Shown piece after piece: positions 44,640-55,788 of a stretch of 64,000 bases of DNA (position 1 is its first letter; every line of letters starts with the position of its first letter). This DNA comes from Modicisalibacter ilicicola DSM 19980 (GTDB taxonomy: Bacteria; Pseudomonadota; Gammaproteobacteria; Pseudomonadales; Halomonadaceae). Position numbers and translations under genes: made by a program. The notes beneath the pieces were generated by a model. The model was not told where the DNA came from and did no database searches. It saw only the letters and a program-made list of their open reading frames with translations. Location of the stretch: NCBI RefSeq assembly GCF_900128925.1, contig NZ_FQUJ01000003.1:364157-428156 (forward strand), in the 5' to 3' direction.

Positions 44640-45842
44640 TCAATCTCGGAAGACTCGCACGCCCAAGGCCTTCAGATAGGCCGTCTCGGGAATGGCGGGG
44701 TGTACCGGGTGGTCCGGGCCCTGACCGCCCTGATAGATCACCTGACCGTGACGGTCCTGATGGCGCACCGCACCACGCACGCATTCGACCAGACGCTCCG
44801 GCGCCAGATGCATGGAGCAGGAGGCGCTCAGCAACAGGCCGTCGCGACCCAGCAGGCGCATCGCCTCCCGGTTGAGACGCGAGTAGGCACGCTCCCCGTT
44901 GGCGATGTCCTTGCGCTTCCTGATGAACGCCGGCGGATCGAGAACCACCACATCGAACTGCTCGCCCTCGGCCTTGAGCGCCGCCAGCGCCTCGAAGGCA
45001 TCTGCCTCGCCCACCGACACCTGCTCGGCAAGGCCATTCAGGGCGGCGTTCTCGGCGACCTGCTCCAGCGCCTCGGCGGAGCTGTCCACGCAAAGCACTT
45101 CGCTGGCCCCGTGAGCGGCGGCTTGTACCCCCCAGCCCCCGACATAGCTGAACACATCGAGCACCCGCTTGCCCGCGACCAGATTGTTGAGCCAGGCCCG
45201 ATTGGCGCGATGATCGAAGAACCAGCCGGTCTTCTGCCCCTTGATCACCGGCACGACGAAGCGCACGCCGTTCTCTTCCAGCAGCACCTGCTCCGGCAGC
45301 TCGCCCTGAACCACCTCCACCTGGCGTTCGAGTTGTTCCAGGCGACGCCCCGAGGAGTCGTTCTTGAACACGATCGCCCGGGGGGAGAACACCTTGTCGA
45401 GGGCCGCGATTACCTCGCCGCCCAGCCGCTCCATGCCCAGAGTATTGAGCTGGACCACCAGCACATCGTCGAAGCGATCGACGATCAGGCCCGGCAGCAG
45501 ATCGCCCTCGCCGTAGACCAGCCGGTAGAACGGCTTGGCGAACAAGCGATTGCGCAATCCCAGCGCCTGATTGAAGCGGTGCACCAGCAAGGAACGGTCG
45601 AGGCGCAGGTTGGCGTCCCGGGAGACGATACGGGCACAGATCAGTGAGTGCGGGTTGACGTAGGCGACCCCCATCGGCTTGCCATTGGCTGCTTCAACCA
45701 CGGCCTGGGCGCCGGGCTCGATGCCCTTCAGAGGCGTCACCTCGGTGTCGATCTCGTTGGAATAGAGCCAGAGATGGCCGGCCTTGAGGCGGCGATCGGC
45801 ATTCTTCTTGAGGCGCAGGCGTTCGGACACGGAGGGCTCCAT
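44640..45842 (-). CDS. rlmI: RlmI-type 23S rRNA cytosine methyltransferase
   Basis: SAM-dependent methyltransferase with an N-terminal PUA domain; E. coli RlmI makes m5C1962 in 23S rRNA. The product is 400 residues (RlmI is 396). The PUA part is RLKKNADRRLKAGHLWLYSN, the EEHEE-like middle follows, the SAM site is VLDVFSYVGGWGVQAAAHGA and the catalytic motif is VVLDPPAFIRKRKD, with a later SASCSMHL carrying the cysteine. The start at 45842 (MEPSVSERLRL) is chosen because the PUA domain begins there. Confidence 0.92.
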   Translation of the reverse strand: MEPSVSERLRLKKNADRRLKAGHLWLYSNEIDTEVTPLKGIEPGAQAVVEAANGKPMGVAYVNPHSLICARIVSRDANLRLDRSLLVHRFNQALGLRNRLFAKPFYRLVYGEGDLLPGLIVDRFDDVLVVQLNTLGMERLGGEVIAALDKVFSPRAIVFKNDSSGRRLEQLERQVEVVQGELPEQVLLEENGVRFVVPVIKGQKTGWFFDHRANRAWLNNLVAGKRVLDVFSYVGGWGVQAAAHGASEVLCVDSSAEALEQVAENAALNGLAEQVSVGEADAFEALAALKAEGEQFDVVVLDPPAFIRKRKDIANGERAYSRLNREAMRLLGRDGLLLSASCSMHLAPERLVECVRGAVRHQDRHGQVIYQGGQGPDHPVHPAIPETAYLKALGVRVFRD

Positions 45843-45916
45843 CAGACAATGAGGTCGAATACGCATTCTAGCGCACCCGGATGACAATAAGAGGCCAGGG
45901 GCTTCGCTTACCAGGG

Positions 45917-46747
45917 CTATCGTTGGCAGGCCGGACAGAACACGCTGGCCCGCTGGCCAAGGGTCACCAGGCGCAGTTCGCCGCCACAGCGGCGACAGGA
46001 CTGGCCCGCGCGCCCGTAGACATTGAGACGCTGGGCGAAATAGCCCGGCTCACCGACACCGCTGACGAAATCCCGCAGCGTGGTTCCGCCCTGGGTGATG
46101 GCGGCGGCAAGCACCTCGCGTACCGCCAGGGCAAGGCGCTCGTGGCGCTCCCAGGAAACGCGCCCTGCCGCCCGGCGCGGATCGATCCCCGCCAGGAAGA
46201 GCGCCTCGCTGGCGTAGATGTTGCCCACGCCGACGACGACCGCGTTGTCCATCAGGAAGGGCTTGACCGCCAGTCGGCGCCCCCGGGAAAGCGCGAAAAG
46301 ACGCTTACCATGAAACTCCGGCGACAGGGGTTCCGGGCCGAGACGCCTGAGACGAGGGTCCTCGGCGAGACCACCTCGCAGCCAATCGACGAAACCGAAG
46401 CGGCGCGGGTCGTGATAGCGCAGGATGGTGCCGTCATCGACAACCACGTCGACATGATCGTGCTTCTTCGGCAGGTCGCCAAGGCGGGCGATGCGCAGAC
46501 TGCCGGACATGCCGAGATGCCAGATCAGCGAACGCTCCCGCCCCCGAGCATCGGCGACGGGCACCAGCAGGTACTTGGCCCGGCGCCCCAGCTCGCCGAT
46601 TCGCCGACCGATCAGGCTGTCGGCCAGATCGTCGGGCACCGGCGTGCGCAGGCGCCGCTCGCGCACGAGGACCTCACGGATCTCGCGCCCTTCGATGTAG
46701 GGAGCGATGCCGCGGCGGGTCGTCTCGACTTCGGGAAGCTCGGGCAT
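45917..46747 (-). CDS. mutM: Formamidopyrimidine-DNA glycosylase
   Basis: Base-excision repair enzyme that removes 8-oxoguanine and cuts the strand. The product is 276 residues. The N-terminus [13 protein letters not shown] carries the catalytic Pro (after Met removal) and Glu; the helix-two-turn-helix region contains [14 protein letters not shown], and a C-terminal zinc finger has CRRCGG and CPAC. It lies downstream of rpmG, with a terminator hairpin between. Confidence 0.98.
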   Translation of the reverse strand: MPELPEVETTRRGIAPYIEGREIREVLVRERRLRTPVPDDLADSLIGRRIGELGRRAKYLLVPVADARGRERSLIWHLGMSGSLRIARLGDLPKKHDHVDVVVDDGTILRYHDPRRFGFVDWLRGGLAEDPRLRRLGPEPLSPEFHGKRLFALSRGRRLAVKPFLMDNAVVVGVGNIYASEALFLAGIDPRRAAGRVSWERHERLALAVREVLAAAITQGGTTLRDFVSGVGEPGYFAQRLNVYGRAGQSCRRCGGELRLVTLGQRASVFCPACQR

Positions 46748-46777
46748 GGAAGGCTCCAGCGGATGGCCAGATACGCA

Positions 46778-46800
46778 AAGACCCGGCGTGGCCGGGTCTT
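46778..46800 (-). terminator. Terminator after rpmB-rpmG
   Basis: AAGACCCGGC pairs with GCCGGGTCTT around a three-base loop. It lies between the rpmG stop and mutM, so it ends the ribosomal protein transcript. The T tract on the minus strand is short (CTTTG). Confidence 0.75.
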
Positions 46801-46822
46801 GTCGGGCAAGCTTGGGATCGAA

Positions 46823-46978
46823 TTACTTGATCTTGGCTTCCTTGTACATCACGTGCTTGCGGACCACGGGATCGAATTTCTTGAATTCGAGCTTGTCGGG
46901 GGTGTTCCGCTTGTTCTTGTCGGTGGTGTAGAAGTGGCCGGTACCGGCGCTGGACACCATTCTGATCTTGTCACGCAT
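46823..46978 (-). CDS. rpmG: 50S ribosomal protein L33
   Basis: A 51-residue ribosomal protein beginning [20 protein letters not shown] and ending [17 protein letters not shown]. It lacks the four zinc cysteines, so it is the zinc-free type. It lies 29 bases after rpmB, the usual rpmB-rpmG pair, with GGAGG upstream of the ATG. Confidence 0.97.
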   Translation of the reverse strand: MRDKIRMVSSAGTGHFYTTDKNKRNTPDKLEFKKFDPVVRKHVMYKEAKIK

Positions 46979-47007
46979 GACTCACTTCCTCCTGGATGAT
47001 GCTTGAA

Positions 47008-47244
47008 CTAGATACGATCGCCGCGCTTGCGGATATCGCCGAGCACCTCTTCGATGCCCTTCTTGTCGATGATACGCATACCCTTGGAGGAGACGCGCAG
47101 CTTGACGAAGCGCTTCTCGGACTCCACCCAGAAACGGTGGGTGTGCAGATTGGGCACGAAACGGCGACGCGTCTTGCGCTGGGAGTGAGATACGTTGTTA
47201 CCAGTCACCGGGCGCTTGCCGGTAACCTGACATACTTTGGACAT
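47008..47244 (-). CDS. rpmB: 50S ribosomal protein L28
   Basis: A 78-residue ribosomal protein beginning [20 protein letters not shown], with [20 protein letters not shown]. It has the single-cysteine form, not the zinc-binding form. The start at 47244 is favoured over 11 extra codons upstream. A strong promoter lies at 47359-47387. Confidence 0.97.
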   Translation of the reverse strand: MSKVCQVTGKRPVTGNNVSHSQRKTRRRFVPNLHTHRFWVESEKRFVKLRVSSKGMRIIDKKGIEEVLGDIRKRGDRI

Positions 47245-47358
47245 TGAAAGCCTCCAACCGCTGGGCGAGTTGTTCAAAACCTGTCGGGCAAACCGGAAGA
47301 GAGAATGGCAGCGACCGCCTTCCGCCCCTTAATTAACCCAAGAATTCAAAGGGTGCAC

Positions 47359-47387
47359 TTTATACCAGAACAGCGCCGAAGCGGCAA
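47359..47387 (-). promoter_or_regulatory. Sigma-70 promoter of rpmB-rpmG
   Basis: On the minus strand the -35 TTGCCG (47382-47387) and -10 TATAAA (47359-47364) are exactly 17 bases apart. This fits a strong ribosomal promoter and gives a leader of about 105 bases. Confidence 0.75.
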
Positions 47388-47447
47388 GAACCTGCTATCA
47401 GGAACACCACACCAACATACTAGGGCCGAGCGCAACCAGTCCATCAC

Positions 47448-48122
47448 CTACAACCAACTGCGCTCGGCGAAGGACACCACCTCCCCGTCACCGACGACGA
47501 AATGATCCAGCACGCGAATCTCGAACAGCGCAAGTGCCTCGCTCAGGCGCCGAGTGATGCGCCGATCCGCGTCGCTGGGTTCCGCCACGCCGGAAGGGTG
47601 ATTGTGGGCGAAAATCACCGCGCCGGCGCCGAGTTCCAGGGCGCGCCGCGCCACCTCCCGAGGGTAGACCGAGGCGCTGTCCAGGGTGCCGCGAAACAGC
47701 GATTCGAAGCGAATCACCCGGTGCTGGGTATCGAGGAACAGGGCGGCGAACTCCTCGTGGCCGAGATGGCGCATCTTGGAAACCAGGAAGGCGCGTACCA
47801 GCGCAGGCGAGGTCAATGCCCCACCACGCTCGAGCTGGCAGGCGAGATGACGCCGTGACAGCTCGAGCACCGCCTGGAGCTGCACGAACTTGGCCTCGCC
47901 CAGGCCATGCTCGGCACAGAATCGGGCCTTGTCGGCTTCCAGCAGCTGCCGCAGGCCACCGAAACCGCTCAGCAGGTCTCGCGCCAGATCCACCGCCGAA
48001 CGGCCCTTCACCCCGACGCGCAGGAAGATCGCCAGCAATTCCGCATCCGACAATGCCGCCGAGCCCAGGGACAACAGTTTTTCCCGGGGGCGCTCACCCT
48101 CGGGCCAATGGCGAATCGACAT
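47448..48122 (-). CDS. radC: RadC-family JAB-domain protein
   Basis: A 224-residue protein with an N-terminal helix-hairpin-helix region ([20 protein letters not shown]) and a C-terminal JAB/MPN domain. The metal-binding motif is [17 protein letters not shown]. Despite the name, a role in repair is not established. In most Gammaproteobacteria radC is next to coaBC, divergently; here a PQQ-propeller gene lies between them. Confidence 0.95.
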   Translation of the reverse strand: MSIRHWPEGERPREKLLSLGSAALSDAELLAIFLRVGVKGRSAVDLARDLLSGFGGLRQLLEADKARFCAEHGLGEAKFVQLQAVLELSRRHLACQLERGGALTSPALVRAFLVSKMRHLGHEEFAALFLDTQHRVIRFESLFRGTLDSASVYPREVARRALELGAGAVIFAHNHPSGVAEPSDADRRITRRLSEALALFEIRVLDHFVVGDGEVVSFAERSWL

Positions 48123-48281
48123 CCCATCTCCCCACGTTGGCTTCTTCTTGTTCAGCGATGATTGCGACGGCGATTATAGGTATTCGTCAACGTGGCGGTA
48201 TCTCGCTCTTTAAACGGATTCTTGGGCTAAACTGCTGGGTTACGCAGGGGCCGGAGTCAACCCGACCCTAGAGACAAGCTC

Positions 48282-49619
48282 ATGACACGACTCTCCTTGT
48301 TTTCACTGCTCATTGCGGGCTGCCTACTGGCGACGCCGGTTCTGGCCACCGAGAAAGCCGAGAAAGAGGGCTTCGGCCCGTCCCGATGGACGCAATATCG
48401 TCTGAATGCCACCAACAACGCCGTCTTCGACAATGGCGCCACTCCGTTGCCGCGCATGACCTTTCGCACCGGCGACCAGGTGCGGGCCACGCCGGTGGTG
48501 GTCGGCGATGCTCTCTACATCGGCAATCACGCCACCGGCGGCATGTTCCGTTTCGATCTACCCGACGGCAAGGTGGCCTGGGATGATGACCACCCCTGGT
48601 TTCGCCACGCGCCCAACTGGATTCACTCGGACATGATCCAGGCCGACGGCCGTATCTTCGTCGGCTACGGCAACCGCGCCTTCCAGAGTGCCGAGGTGCG
48701 CGGCACCGGCGAGAGCGGCGTCATGGCCGTGAACCCCGAGAACGGCGAAACCCTCTGGAAACATCCTACCCGGGGCGAAGTCATGCCCACGCCGGCCCTC
48801 TGGAAAGACGCCCTCTACATAGTGACCGGGGGCGGCAGGCTCGTCGCCCTGGCCCCGGCCAGCGGCGAGCGCCTCTGGTCGCTCGACCTGCCGGGCTGGG
48901 TGAGCATGTCGTCTCCGGCGATTCGAGACGGCGTGCTCTACGTGGGCGCGCTCAACTCGGTGGTTGCCGTGGACCTGGAACGCCAGGAGATCCTCTGGAC
49001 CTTCGACGAGGACGCCACCTTCACCGACGTGCCGCCGGCGGTATCGGAGGACGGAGTGGTGGTGATCACCGGCATGATGAATGCCAGCCTGCTTGACGAG
49101 GCGCAAAAGCGCCGTCATGCAAGTCACCGCGGCTACTTCCACTTCATCTATGCCCTCGACGCGGCTTCCGGCGAGTTGTTGTGGAGCGACCTGCTCGGCA
49201 GCGGCCCTCACCAGGACAACAATACCTCCGGGGCTCCGACGATCGCCGGGGACGGCGTCTATGTGGGCAGCCCCTACACCTGGTCGTTCTTCGCCTACGA
49301 CCTGGAAAGCGGCGAGCGTCGCTGGGAGTACCCGGTGGGCGCCAAGATCAAGGGCGCCCCCGCCATCATCGACGGCAAGGTGGTGTTCGGCGACACGGCC
49401 GGCTTCCTGCATCTGCTGGATGCCGAAAAAGGCCAGGTGCCGGTCTGCGACAGCGGCCGCCCCGTCGGCAAGCTGAAGGTCGGTGGCTCGACCAGCAACA
49501 GCCAGAACGCCGCCCTCGCCCCCGGTGGCCCGGTCGTCGTCAACCGTACCGTCTTCGTCGGCAGCCAGGACCGGTTCGTCCATGCCGTGCCGCTGAAGAT
49601 GCTGGAGTGTCGCGAGTGA
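48282..49619 (+). CDS. Exported PQQ-like beta-propeller protein
   Basis: A 445-residue protein with a signal peptide (MTRLSLFSLLIAGCLLATPVLA, cleavage likely after the last Ala; IAGC also resembles a lipobox). The rest is a WD-like/PQQ-enzyme-repeat propeller: repeated blade runs such as TPVVVGDALYIGNHATGG, MAVNPENGETLWKH, LVALAPASGERLWSLDLPG and VAVDLERQEILWTFD. It should lie in the periplasm. Relatives include BamB and PQQ dehydrogenases, but the calcium and PQQ residues of an active dehydrogenase are not obvious and the locus is not that of bamB. Function unknown. Confidence 0.85.
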   Translation: MTRLSLFSLLIAGCLLATPVLATEKAEKEGFGPSRWTQYRLNATNNAVFDNGATPLPRMTFRTGDQVRATPVVVGDALYIGNHATGGMFRFDLPDGKVAWDDDHPWFRHAPNWIHSDMIQADGRIFVGYGNRAFQSAEVRGTGESGVMAVNPENGETLWKHPTRGEVMPTPALWKDALYIVTGGGRLVALAPASGERLWSLDLPGWVSMSSPAIRDGVLYVGALNSVVAVDLERQEILWTFDEDATFTDVPPAVSEDGVVVITGMMNASLLDEAQKRRHASHRGYFHFIYALDAASGELLWSDLLGSGPHQDNNTSGAPTIAGDGVYVGSPYTWSFFAYDLESGERRWEYPVGAKIKGAPAIIDGKVVFGDTAGFLHLLDAEKGQVPVCDSGRPVGKLKVGGSTSNSQNAALAPGGPVVVNRTVFVGSQDRFVHAVPLKMLECRE

Positions 49620-49717
49620 CCGGTCACGCCCGTGCTACGCAAAATCGAGCGTGAAATGGTATGGTGGTCGACCACTGTTTCGGAATAGTCACCCATGTCG
49701 CCACGGGAAGATCACCC

Positions 49718-51046
49718 TTGACTGGAAAGCGCATTCTGCTTGGCATCAGCGCCGGTATCGCCGCCTACAAGAGCGCGCATCTGGCCCGGCTTCTGAAGAA
49801 GGCCGGCGCCGAGGTGCGCGTGGTCATGACCGAGGGCGCCCAGGCGTTCATCACGCCGTTGACCCTGCAGGCTCTGACCGGTGAGCCGGTACGCACCTCG
49901 CTGCTCGACCCCGAGGCGGAAGCCGGCATGGGGCACATCGAGCTGGCCCGCTGGGCCGAGCTGATCCTGATCGCCCCGGCCACCGCCGACCTGATGGCGC
50001 GACTGGCCCATGGCCATGCCGACGACCTGCTGACCACCCTGTGCCTGGCCAGCGAGGCCGAACGCGTGATGGCACCCGCCATGAACCAGGCCATGTGGCG
50101 ACACCCCGCGACCCAGGACAATGCCCGGCGCCTGGAGGCTCATGGCTGGCGCCTGCTGGGCCCGGACGCCGGCGACCAGGCCTGCGGCGATGTAGGCCCC
50201 GGGCGTATGCTCGAGCCCGAAACCATCGTGAATGAGCTGTTGGGGTTCAAGTCGCCCGGAACCGCTCCTGCTGTGCCGTTCGATACCGCTCCCGTATCGG
50301 ATACCCACACGAGTGATGCCGCCGATGCCCACGGCATGGTCGTCACCATCACCGCCGGCCCGACGCGGGAACCCCTGGACCCGGTGCGCTATCTTTCCAA
50401 CCACAGCTCCGGGAAGATGGGCTTCGCGCTGGCCAAGGCGGCCGCGGAACGGGGCGCTCGCGTGCGGCTGATCAGCGGCCCGGTGGCGCTCGAGACGCCG
50501 GCCGGGGTCGAGCGCATCGATGTCGAGTCCGCCGTCGGGATGCTCGAGGCCGCCCAAGAAGCCGCCGTGGACAGCGACCTCTTCATCGGCTGTGCGGCGG
50601 TGGCCGACTACCGGGCCGAACAGGTCGCCGAACACAAGATCAAGAAGACCGCCGGCGACGACGCCCTGACCCTGCGACTGGTCAAGAATCCCGACATCAT
50701 CGCCACGATCGCCAAGAACACCGCCGGCAAGGCGCGTCCCTTCATGGTGGGATTTGCCGCCGAGACCCGGGAGCTCGAACGCTACGCTCAGGACAAGCTG
50801 AACCGCAAGAACCTCGACATGGTCGTGGCCAACGATGTCGGCCAGGCAGGCCTGGGGTTCGGCGCCGAGGACAATGCCGCCCTGGTGCTCTGGCGCGAGA
50901 CGGAGGGCACCCCCCCGGGTCGGCTCGAGTTGCCACCCCAGAGCAAGGGCGCCCTGGCCGCCACGATCATCGAGACGGCACTGAAACGCCTTCATGCCCG
51001 CCAAGGGTCCTCATCCTCCTCCATGCCACCACAGGCCAAGCAATGA
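49718..51046 (+). CDS. coaBC: Bifunctional phosphopantothenoylcysteine decarboxylase / synthase (TTG start)
   Basis: Two steps of coenzyme A synthesis. The product is 442 residues. The N-terminal CoaC part begins with [20 protein letters not shown] and holds the flavin and active-site runs [14 protein letters not shown] and APAMNQAMW; the C-terminal CoaB part has [20 protein letters not shown] and the KIKK-containing nucleotide loop. The family start coincides with a TTG at 49718 that has GGGAAG upstream. An ATG at 49661 would add 19 residues that do not resemble the family. Confidence 0.94.
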   Translation: MTGKRILLGISAGIAAYKSAHLARLLKKAGAEVRVVMTEGAQAFITPLTLQALTGEPVRTSLLDPEAEAGMGHIELARWAELILIAPATADLMARLAHGHADDLLTTLCLASEAERVMAPAMNQAMWRHPATQDNARRLEAHGWRLLGPDAGDQACGDVGPGRMLEPETIVNELLGFKSPGTAPAVPFDTAPVSDTHTSDAADAHGMVVTITAGPTREPLDPVRYLSNHSSGKMGFALAKAAAERGARVRLISGPVALETPAGVERIDVESAVGMLEAAQEAAVDSDLFIGCAAVADYRAEQVAEHKIKKTAGDDALTLRLVKNPDIIATIAKNTAGKARPFMVGFAAETRELERYAQDKLNRKNLDMVVANDVGQAGLGFGAEDNAALVLWRETEGTPPGRLELPPQSKGALAATIIETALKRLHARQGSSSSSMPPQAKQ

Positions 51047-51525
51047 CCGATCACGCCCCTTCGCCCGCTCGCGGCCCCCGGCTCGCCGTGAGAATCCTCG
51101 ACGAACGCGTACACGACTATCCGCTGCCGCATTACGCCACTCAGGGCAGTGCCGGCATGGACCTGCGCGCCCTGCTCGATGCCCCGCTGGAGCTCGCACC
51201 GGGGGATTGCGAGCTGGTACGCACCGGACTGGCCGTGCACATCGCCGACCCGACACTTGCCGGCATGATCCTGCCGCGCTCGGGGCTGGGGCACAAGCAC
51301 GGCATCGTGCTGGGCAACCTGGTCGGGCTGATCGACTCCGATTACCAAGGCGAACTGATGGTCTCGGTATGGAACCGCGGGCGGGTGCCGTTCGTCCTCG
51401 AGCCCGGCGAACGCCTGGCCCAGTACGTCCTCGTTCCCGTGGTCCAGGCAGAACTCGAGGTGGTCGAGGATTTCACCGTCAGCCGACGCGGCGCCGGAGG
51501 GTTCGGCCACTCGGGGCGCCACTGA
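51043..51525 (+). CDS. dut: dUTP diphosphatase
   Basis: Hydrolyses dUTP to dUMP, which keeps uracil out of DNA. The product is 160 residues and the five trimer motifs are present: [41 protein letters not shown] and the C-terminal [11 protein letters not shown] arm. The ATG overlaps the coaBC stop as ATGA. The coaBC-dut pair is conserved in Gammaproteobacteria. Confidence 0.98.
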   Translation: MTDHAPSPARGPRLAVRILDERVHDYPLPHYATQGSAGMDLRALLDAPLELAPGDCELVRTGLAVHIADPTLAGMILPRSGLGHKHGIVLGNLVGLIDSDYQGELMVSVWNRGRVPFVLEPGERLAQYVLVPVVQAELEVVEDFTVSRRGAGGFGHSGRH

Positions 51526-51571
51526 GAACGCCTCTGAAAAGAGCCCCATTCACCCAAGCAAGGAGAGCTTC

Positions 51572-52954
51572 ATGACCCAGATAACCCCTTCCATCTTTCG
51601 TGCCTACGACATTCGCGGCATCGTCGACGACACCCTGACCGAGGAGAGCGTCGAGCTGATCGGCCGCGCCATCGGCAGCGAAGCCGCCGCTCGCGGCGAA
51701 TCCACGGTGGTGGTGGCCCGGGATGGCCGGCTGTCGGGGCCCAAGCTGAAGGATGCCCTGGCCCGGGGGCTCACCGCCGCCGGACGCGACGTCATCGACA
51801 TCGGCATGGTGCCGACGCCGGTGCTCTACTTCGCCACCCATGTCCTCGACGGCACCGCTTCCGGGGTCATGGTCACCGGCAGTCACAATCCACCGGACTA
51901 CAATGGCTTCAAGATCGTGCTGGGGGGCGTGACGCTCTCCGGCGATGCCATCACCGCCCTCTACGAGCGCATCGACAAGGACGACCTGAAAAGCGGCCAG
52001 GGCACGGTCCGTGAAGAAGACGTGCGGAACGACTATCTCGAGCGCATCCTCGGCGACATCTCCCTCGAGCGGCCGGTCAAGGCAGTGGTCGATTGCGGCA
52101 ATGGCGTGGCCGGCGAACTGGCACCCAAGCTGATCGAGCGCCTCGGCGTCGACACGGTACGGCTGTTCGACGAGATCGACGGCACCTTTCCCAACCACCA
52201 CCCGGACCCGGGCAAGCTCGAGAACCTCGAGGACGTCATTCGCACCGTCGAGGAAACCGGTGCCGACATCGGCCTGGCCTTCGACGGGGACGGCGATCGC
52301 CTGGGCGTGGTCACACCGAAGGGCGAGGTGATCTATCCCGATCGGCTGATGATGGCCTTCGCCGAGGACATGCTGAGCCGCAACCCCGGCGCCAAGGTGA
52401 TCTTCGACGTCAAGTGCACCGGCAACCTGGCTCAGGTGATCGAGAACGCCGGCGGCACCCCGGAGATGTGGCGCACCGGCCATTCGCTGATCAAGGCGCG
52501 CATGAAGGAGACCGGCGCCCAGCTGGCCGGGGAGATGAGCGGTCACATCTTCTTCCAGGAGCGCTGGTACGGCTTCGACGACGGCATCTACGGCGCGGCG
52601 CGCCTGCTGGAAATCCTCTCCAGGCAGGATGACGATGCCGATACCTTCTTCAATCGCTTCCCCCAGGATCTGGGCACCCCGGAGCTCAACGTCAAGGTGA
52701 CCGACGACAACAAGTTCGCCATCGTCGATCGACTGGCCAAGGAGGGTGACTTCGGCGACGATGGCGTCAAGACTACCCTGGACGGCATCCGCGTCGACTA
52801 CCCGGACGGCTGGGGGCTGTGTCGCGCCTCCAATACCACGCCGATGCTGGTGCTGCGTTTCGAGGGCAAGAACCAGGAAGCGCTGGAGCGTATCCAGGCC
52901 AGCTTCCGGGATGCCCTCAAGCAGGTCGCGCCCGAGGCCGATATCCCTTTCTGA
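51572..52954 (+). CDS. algC: Phosphomannomutase/phosphoglucomutase
   Basis: Interconverts hexose 1- and 6-phosphates for surface polysaccharide and LPS synthesis. The product is 460 residues, the length of Pseudomonas AlgC. The phosphoserine is about residue 104 in VTGSHNPPDYNGFK, the metal loop is LAFDGDGDRLG, and the sugar loop is GEMSGHIFF. AAGGAG precedes the ATG. The order dut-algC-argB is the Pseudomonas order. Substrate range beyond mannose and glucose phosphates cannot be read from the sequence. Confidence 0.95.
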   Translation: MTQITPSIFRAYDIRGIVDDTLTEESVELIGRAIGSEAAARGESTVVVARDGRLSGPKLKDALARGLTAAGRDVIDIGMVPTPVLYFATHVLDGTASGVMVTGSHNPPDYNGFKIVLGGVTLSGDAITALYERIDKDDLKSGQGTVREEDVRNDYLERILGDISLERPVKAVVDCGNGVAGELAPKLIERLGVDTVRLFDEIDGTFPNHHPDPGKLENLEDVIRTVEETGADIGLAFDGDGDRLGVVTPKGEVIYPDRLMMAFAEDMLSRNPGAKVIFDVKCTGNLAQVIENAGGTPEMWRTGHSLIKARMKETGAQLAGEMSGHIFFQERWYGFDDGIYGAARLLEILSRQDDDADTFFNRFPQDLGTPELNVKVTDDNKFAIVDRLAKEGDFGDDGVKTTLDGIRVDYPDGWGLCRASNTTPMLVLRFEGKNQEALERIQASFRDALKQVAPEADIPF

Positions 52955-52963
52955 GCCCGCTGA

Positions 52964-53944
<981 letters not shown>

Positions 53945-53985
53945 TCGGTCTTCATCAAACCGCAAGACATTATTAGAAGAACACT

Positions 53986-54630
53986 ATGACGCAGGCAACC
54001 ACCACCAAGCAGAGCCGCCGGGACCAGATTCTCCAGGCGCTGGCGCTGATGCTCGAGGAAGACAGCGGAAAACGCATCACGACCGCCTCACTGGCCCGCC
54101 AGGTCGGCGTTTCCGAAGCCGCACTGTACCGCCACTTTCCCAGCAAGGCACGCATGTTCGAAGGGCTGATCGAATTCATCGAGGAGAGCCTGTTCGAACG
54201 TATCCGCCTCATCCTCGACGAAACCCCCGACGCCCTGCCGCGCTGCCAGCATGTTCTCAAGCTGCTGCTGGGCTTTGCCGAGAAGAACCCCGGCCTGTGC
54301 CGACTGCTCGGCGGCGACGCCCTGACCGGCGAGACCGCACGGCTTCGGGTACGCATGAACCAGTTGTTCGAGCGCCTGGAAACCCAGCTCAAGCAGATCC
54401 TCCGCGAGGCCGAGATACGCGAAGGATTGCGCACCGCACTTCCCGCCTCCTCCGCCGCCAATCTGCTGCTGGCCGCCGCCGAAGGCCGCATCGGCCAGTA
54501 TGTGCGCAGCGACTTCAAGCGACTGCCCACCCTGAACTGGGATGAGCAGTGGCAACTGATGACCCGGGACCTGATGGTCCCCGTGGCGACCGTGCCCTCC
54601 CGGCGCCAGCACACGCCTCGGGCCATGTGA
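53986..54630 (+). CDS. slmA: Nucleoid occlusion factor SlmA
   Basis: TetR-fold DNA-binding protein that blocks FtsZ assembly over the chromosome. The product is 214 residues. The N-terminal helix-turn-helix is [20 protein letters not shown] followed by [19 protein letters not shown], nearly identical in character to E. coli SlmA (Ttk). The start ([17 protein letters not shown]) is 41 bases after argB. In E. coli slmA also lies near dut and coaBC. Confidence 0.94.
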   Translation: MTQATTTKQSRRDQILQALALMLEEDSGKRITTASLARQVGVSEAALYRHFPSKARMFEGLIEFIEESLFERIRLILDETPDALPRCQHVLKLLLGFAEKNPGLCRLLGGDALTGETARLRVRMNQLFERLETQLKQILREAEIREGLRTALPASSAANLLLAAAEGRIGQYVRSDFKRLPTLNWDEQWQLMTRDLMVPVATVPSRRQHTPRAM

Positions 54631-54653
54631 GCCGACCAGAAAAGAGGTTCTTC

Positions 54654-54719
54654 ATGGATTGCCGTGAATGGCTGCGCTCCTGCGACAACCTTTCCGGCGG
54701 ATTCGTGGTGTCACGCTGA
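54654..54719 (+). CDS. Possible 21-residue small protein
   Basis: A short frame (MDCREWLRSCDNLSGGFVVS plus Arg) starts 23 bases after slmA. Its ATG has AAAGAGG about six bases upstream, and its stop codon lies just before the strong bidirectional terminator. Two cysteines nine residues apart are notable in so short a peptide. It would be made from the slmA transcript. No family is recognised; it may be chance. Confidence 0.25.
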   Translation: MDCREWLRSCDNLSGGFVVSR

Positions 54720-54732
54720 TCTGCGATGAACC

Positions 54733-54773
54733 AAAAAAGCGCCCCCGGTCGGTTCGGAACCGGGGGCGCTTTT
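54733..54773. terminator. Strong bidirectional terminator between slmA and rpoH
   Basis: GCGCCCCCGGT and ACCGGGGGCGC pair around a short loop. Six A precede the stem and four T follow it, so it works as an intrinsic terminator for both convergent genes. Confidence 0.95.
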
Positions 54774-54798
54774 GATGGTTGGCAAGCGCGATGACGTA

Positions 54799-55665
54799 TC
54801 AGGCGACCAGGGAATCCCCCAGTTGCTGGCGAATCTTCTTCATGGCGTTCTTCTCGAGCTGGCGAATGCGCTCGGCGGAAACGCCATAGGCGTCGGCCAG
54901 CTCGTGCAGCGTGGCCTTGTTCTCGGTCAGCCAGCGGCTGCGCAGGATATCCCGAGAACGCTCGTCCAGGCTCGCCAGTGCGGTCTGCAGGCGCCGGGTG
55001 GAGTCCTCCTCCCAGTCGTTGTCCTCGAGTTGCACCGCCGGATCGTAGCGCTCGTCGTCGAGATAGTGCACCGGTGCCTGGTAACCCTGTTCCTCTTCCT
55101 CGGCCGGGGAGGCATCGAAGCCGGCATCGAAGGCCGATAACCGGCCCTCCATCTCGCGCACCACCTCGGGCTTCACGTTCAGGTCCTTGGCGATGGCGTC
55201 GACTTCGTCGCCGTTGAGCCAGGCCAGGCGCTTCTTGGCGCTGCGCAGGTTGAAGAACAGCTTGCGCTGGGCCTTGGTGGTCGCGATCTTGACGATGCGC
55301 CAGTTGCGCAGCACGAACTCATGGATCTCGGCCTTGATCCAGTGCACCGCGAAGGAGACCAGCCGTACGCCCTGGTGGGGGTCGAAACGCTTGACCGCCT
55401 TCATGAGCCCGACGTTGCCTTCCTGGATCAGGTCGGCCTGGGGCAGACCGTAACCCGAGTAGCTACGGGCAATATGTACCACGAAGCGCAGATGCGACAT
55501 GACCAGGCGGCGCGCGGCCTCCAGGTCGTTGTGTTCGTGCAGGCGAAAGGCCAGCTCGCGTTCTTCCTCGGCGGTCAGCACGGCAATGCCGTTGACTGCC
55601 TGGATGTAGCCGTTCAGATCCTGGCCCGGCGAAAGCTGGCCAATAGGCTGAAGACTGGTGCTCAT
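54799..55665 (-). CDS. rpoH: RNA polymerase heat-shock sigma factor RpoH (sigma-32)
   Basis: Directs transcription of heat-shock genes. The product is 288 residues. Region 2 has [20 protein letters not shown] and [20 protein letters not shown]; the RpoH box QRKLFFNLR, absent from other sigma factors, is present; region 4 is [20 protein letters not shown]. The start at 55665 ([10 protein letters not shown]) has GGAGA upstream; an ATG at 55680 with its own GAGG would add five residues. It lies downstream of ftsX, as in the conserved ftsY-ftsE-ftsX-rpoH order. Confidence 0.97.
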   Translation of the reverse strand: MSTSLQPIGQLSPGQDLNGYIQAVNGIAVLTAEEERELAFRLHEHNDLEAARRLVMSHLRFVVHIARSYSGYGLPQADLIQEGNVGLMKAVKRFDPHQGVRLVSFAVHWIKAEIHEFVLRNWRIVKIATTKAQRKLFFNLRSAKKRLAWLNGDEVDAIAKDLNVKPEVVREMEGRLSAFDAGFDASPAEEEEQGYQAPVHYLDDERYDPAVQLEDNDWEEDSTRRLQTALASLDERSRDILRSRWLTENKATLHELADAYGVSAERIRQLEKNAMKKIRQQLGDSLVA

Positions 55666-55788
55666 GCAGGATGTCTCCATGTTGCCTCAAAGGGGTAAAC
55701 CGCAGGATTTACCGAAAAGATCGTTAGACCCCTAACAACCCTGTCCGATGGCTTCGACCTTGCTGTACAGGGAAAGTTCCAGCGCATT

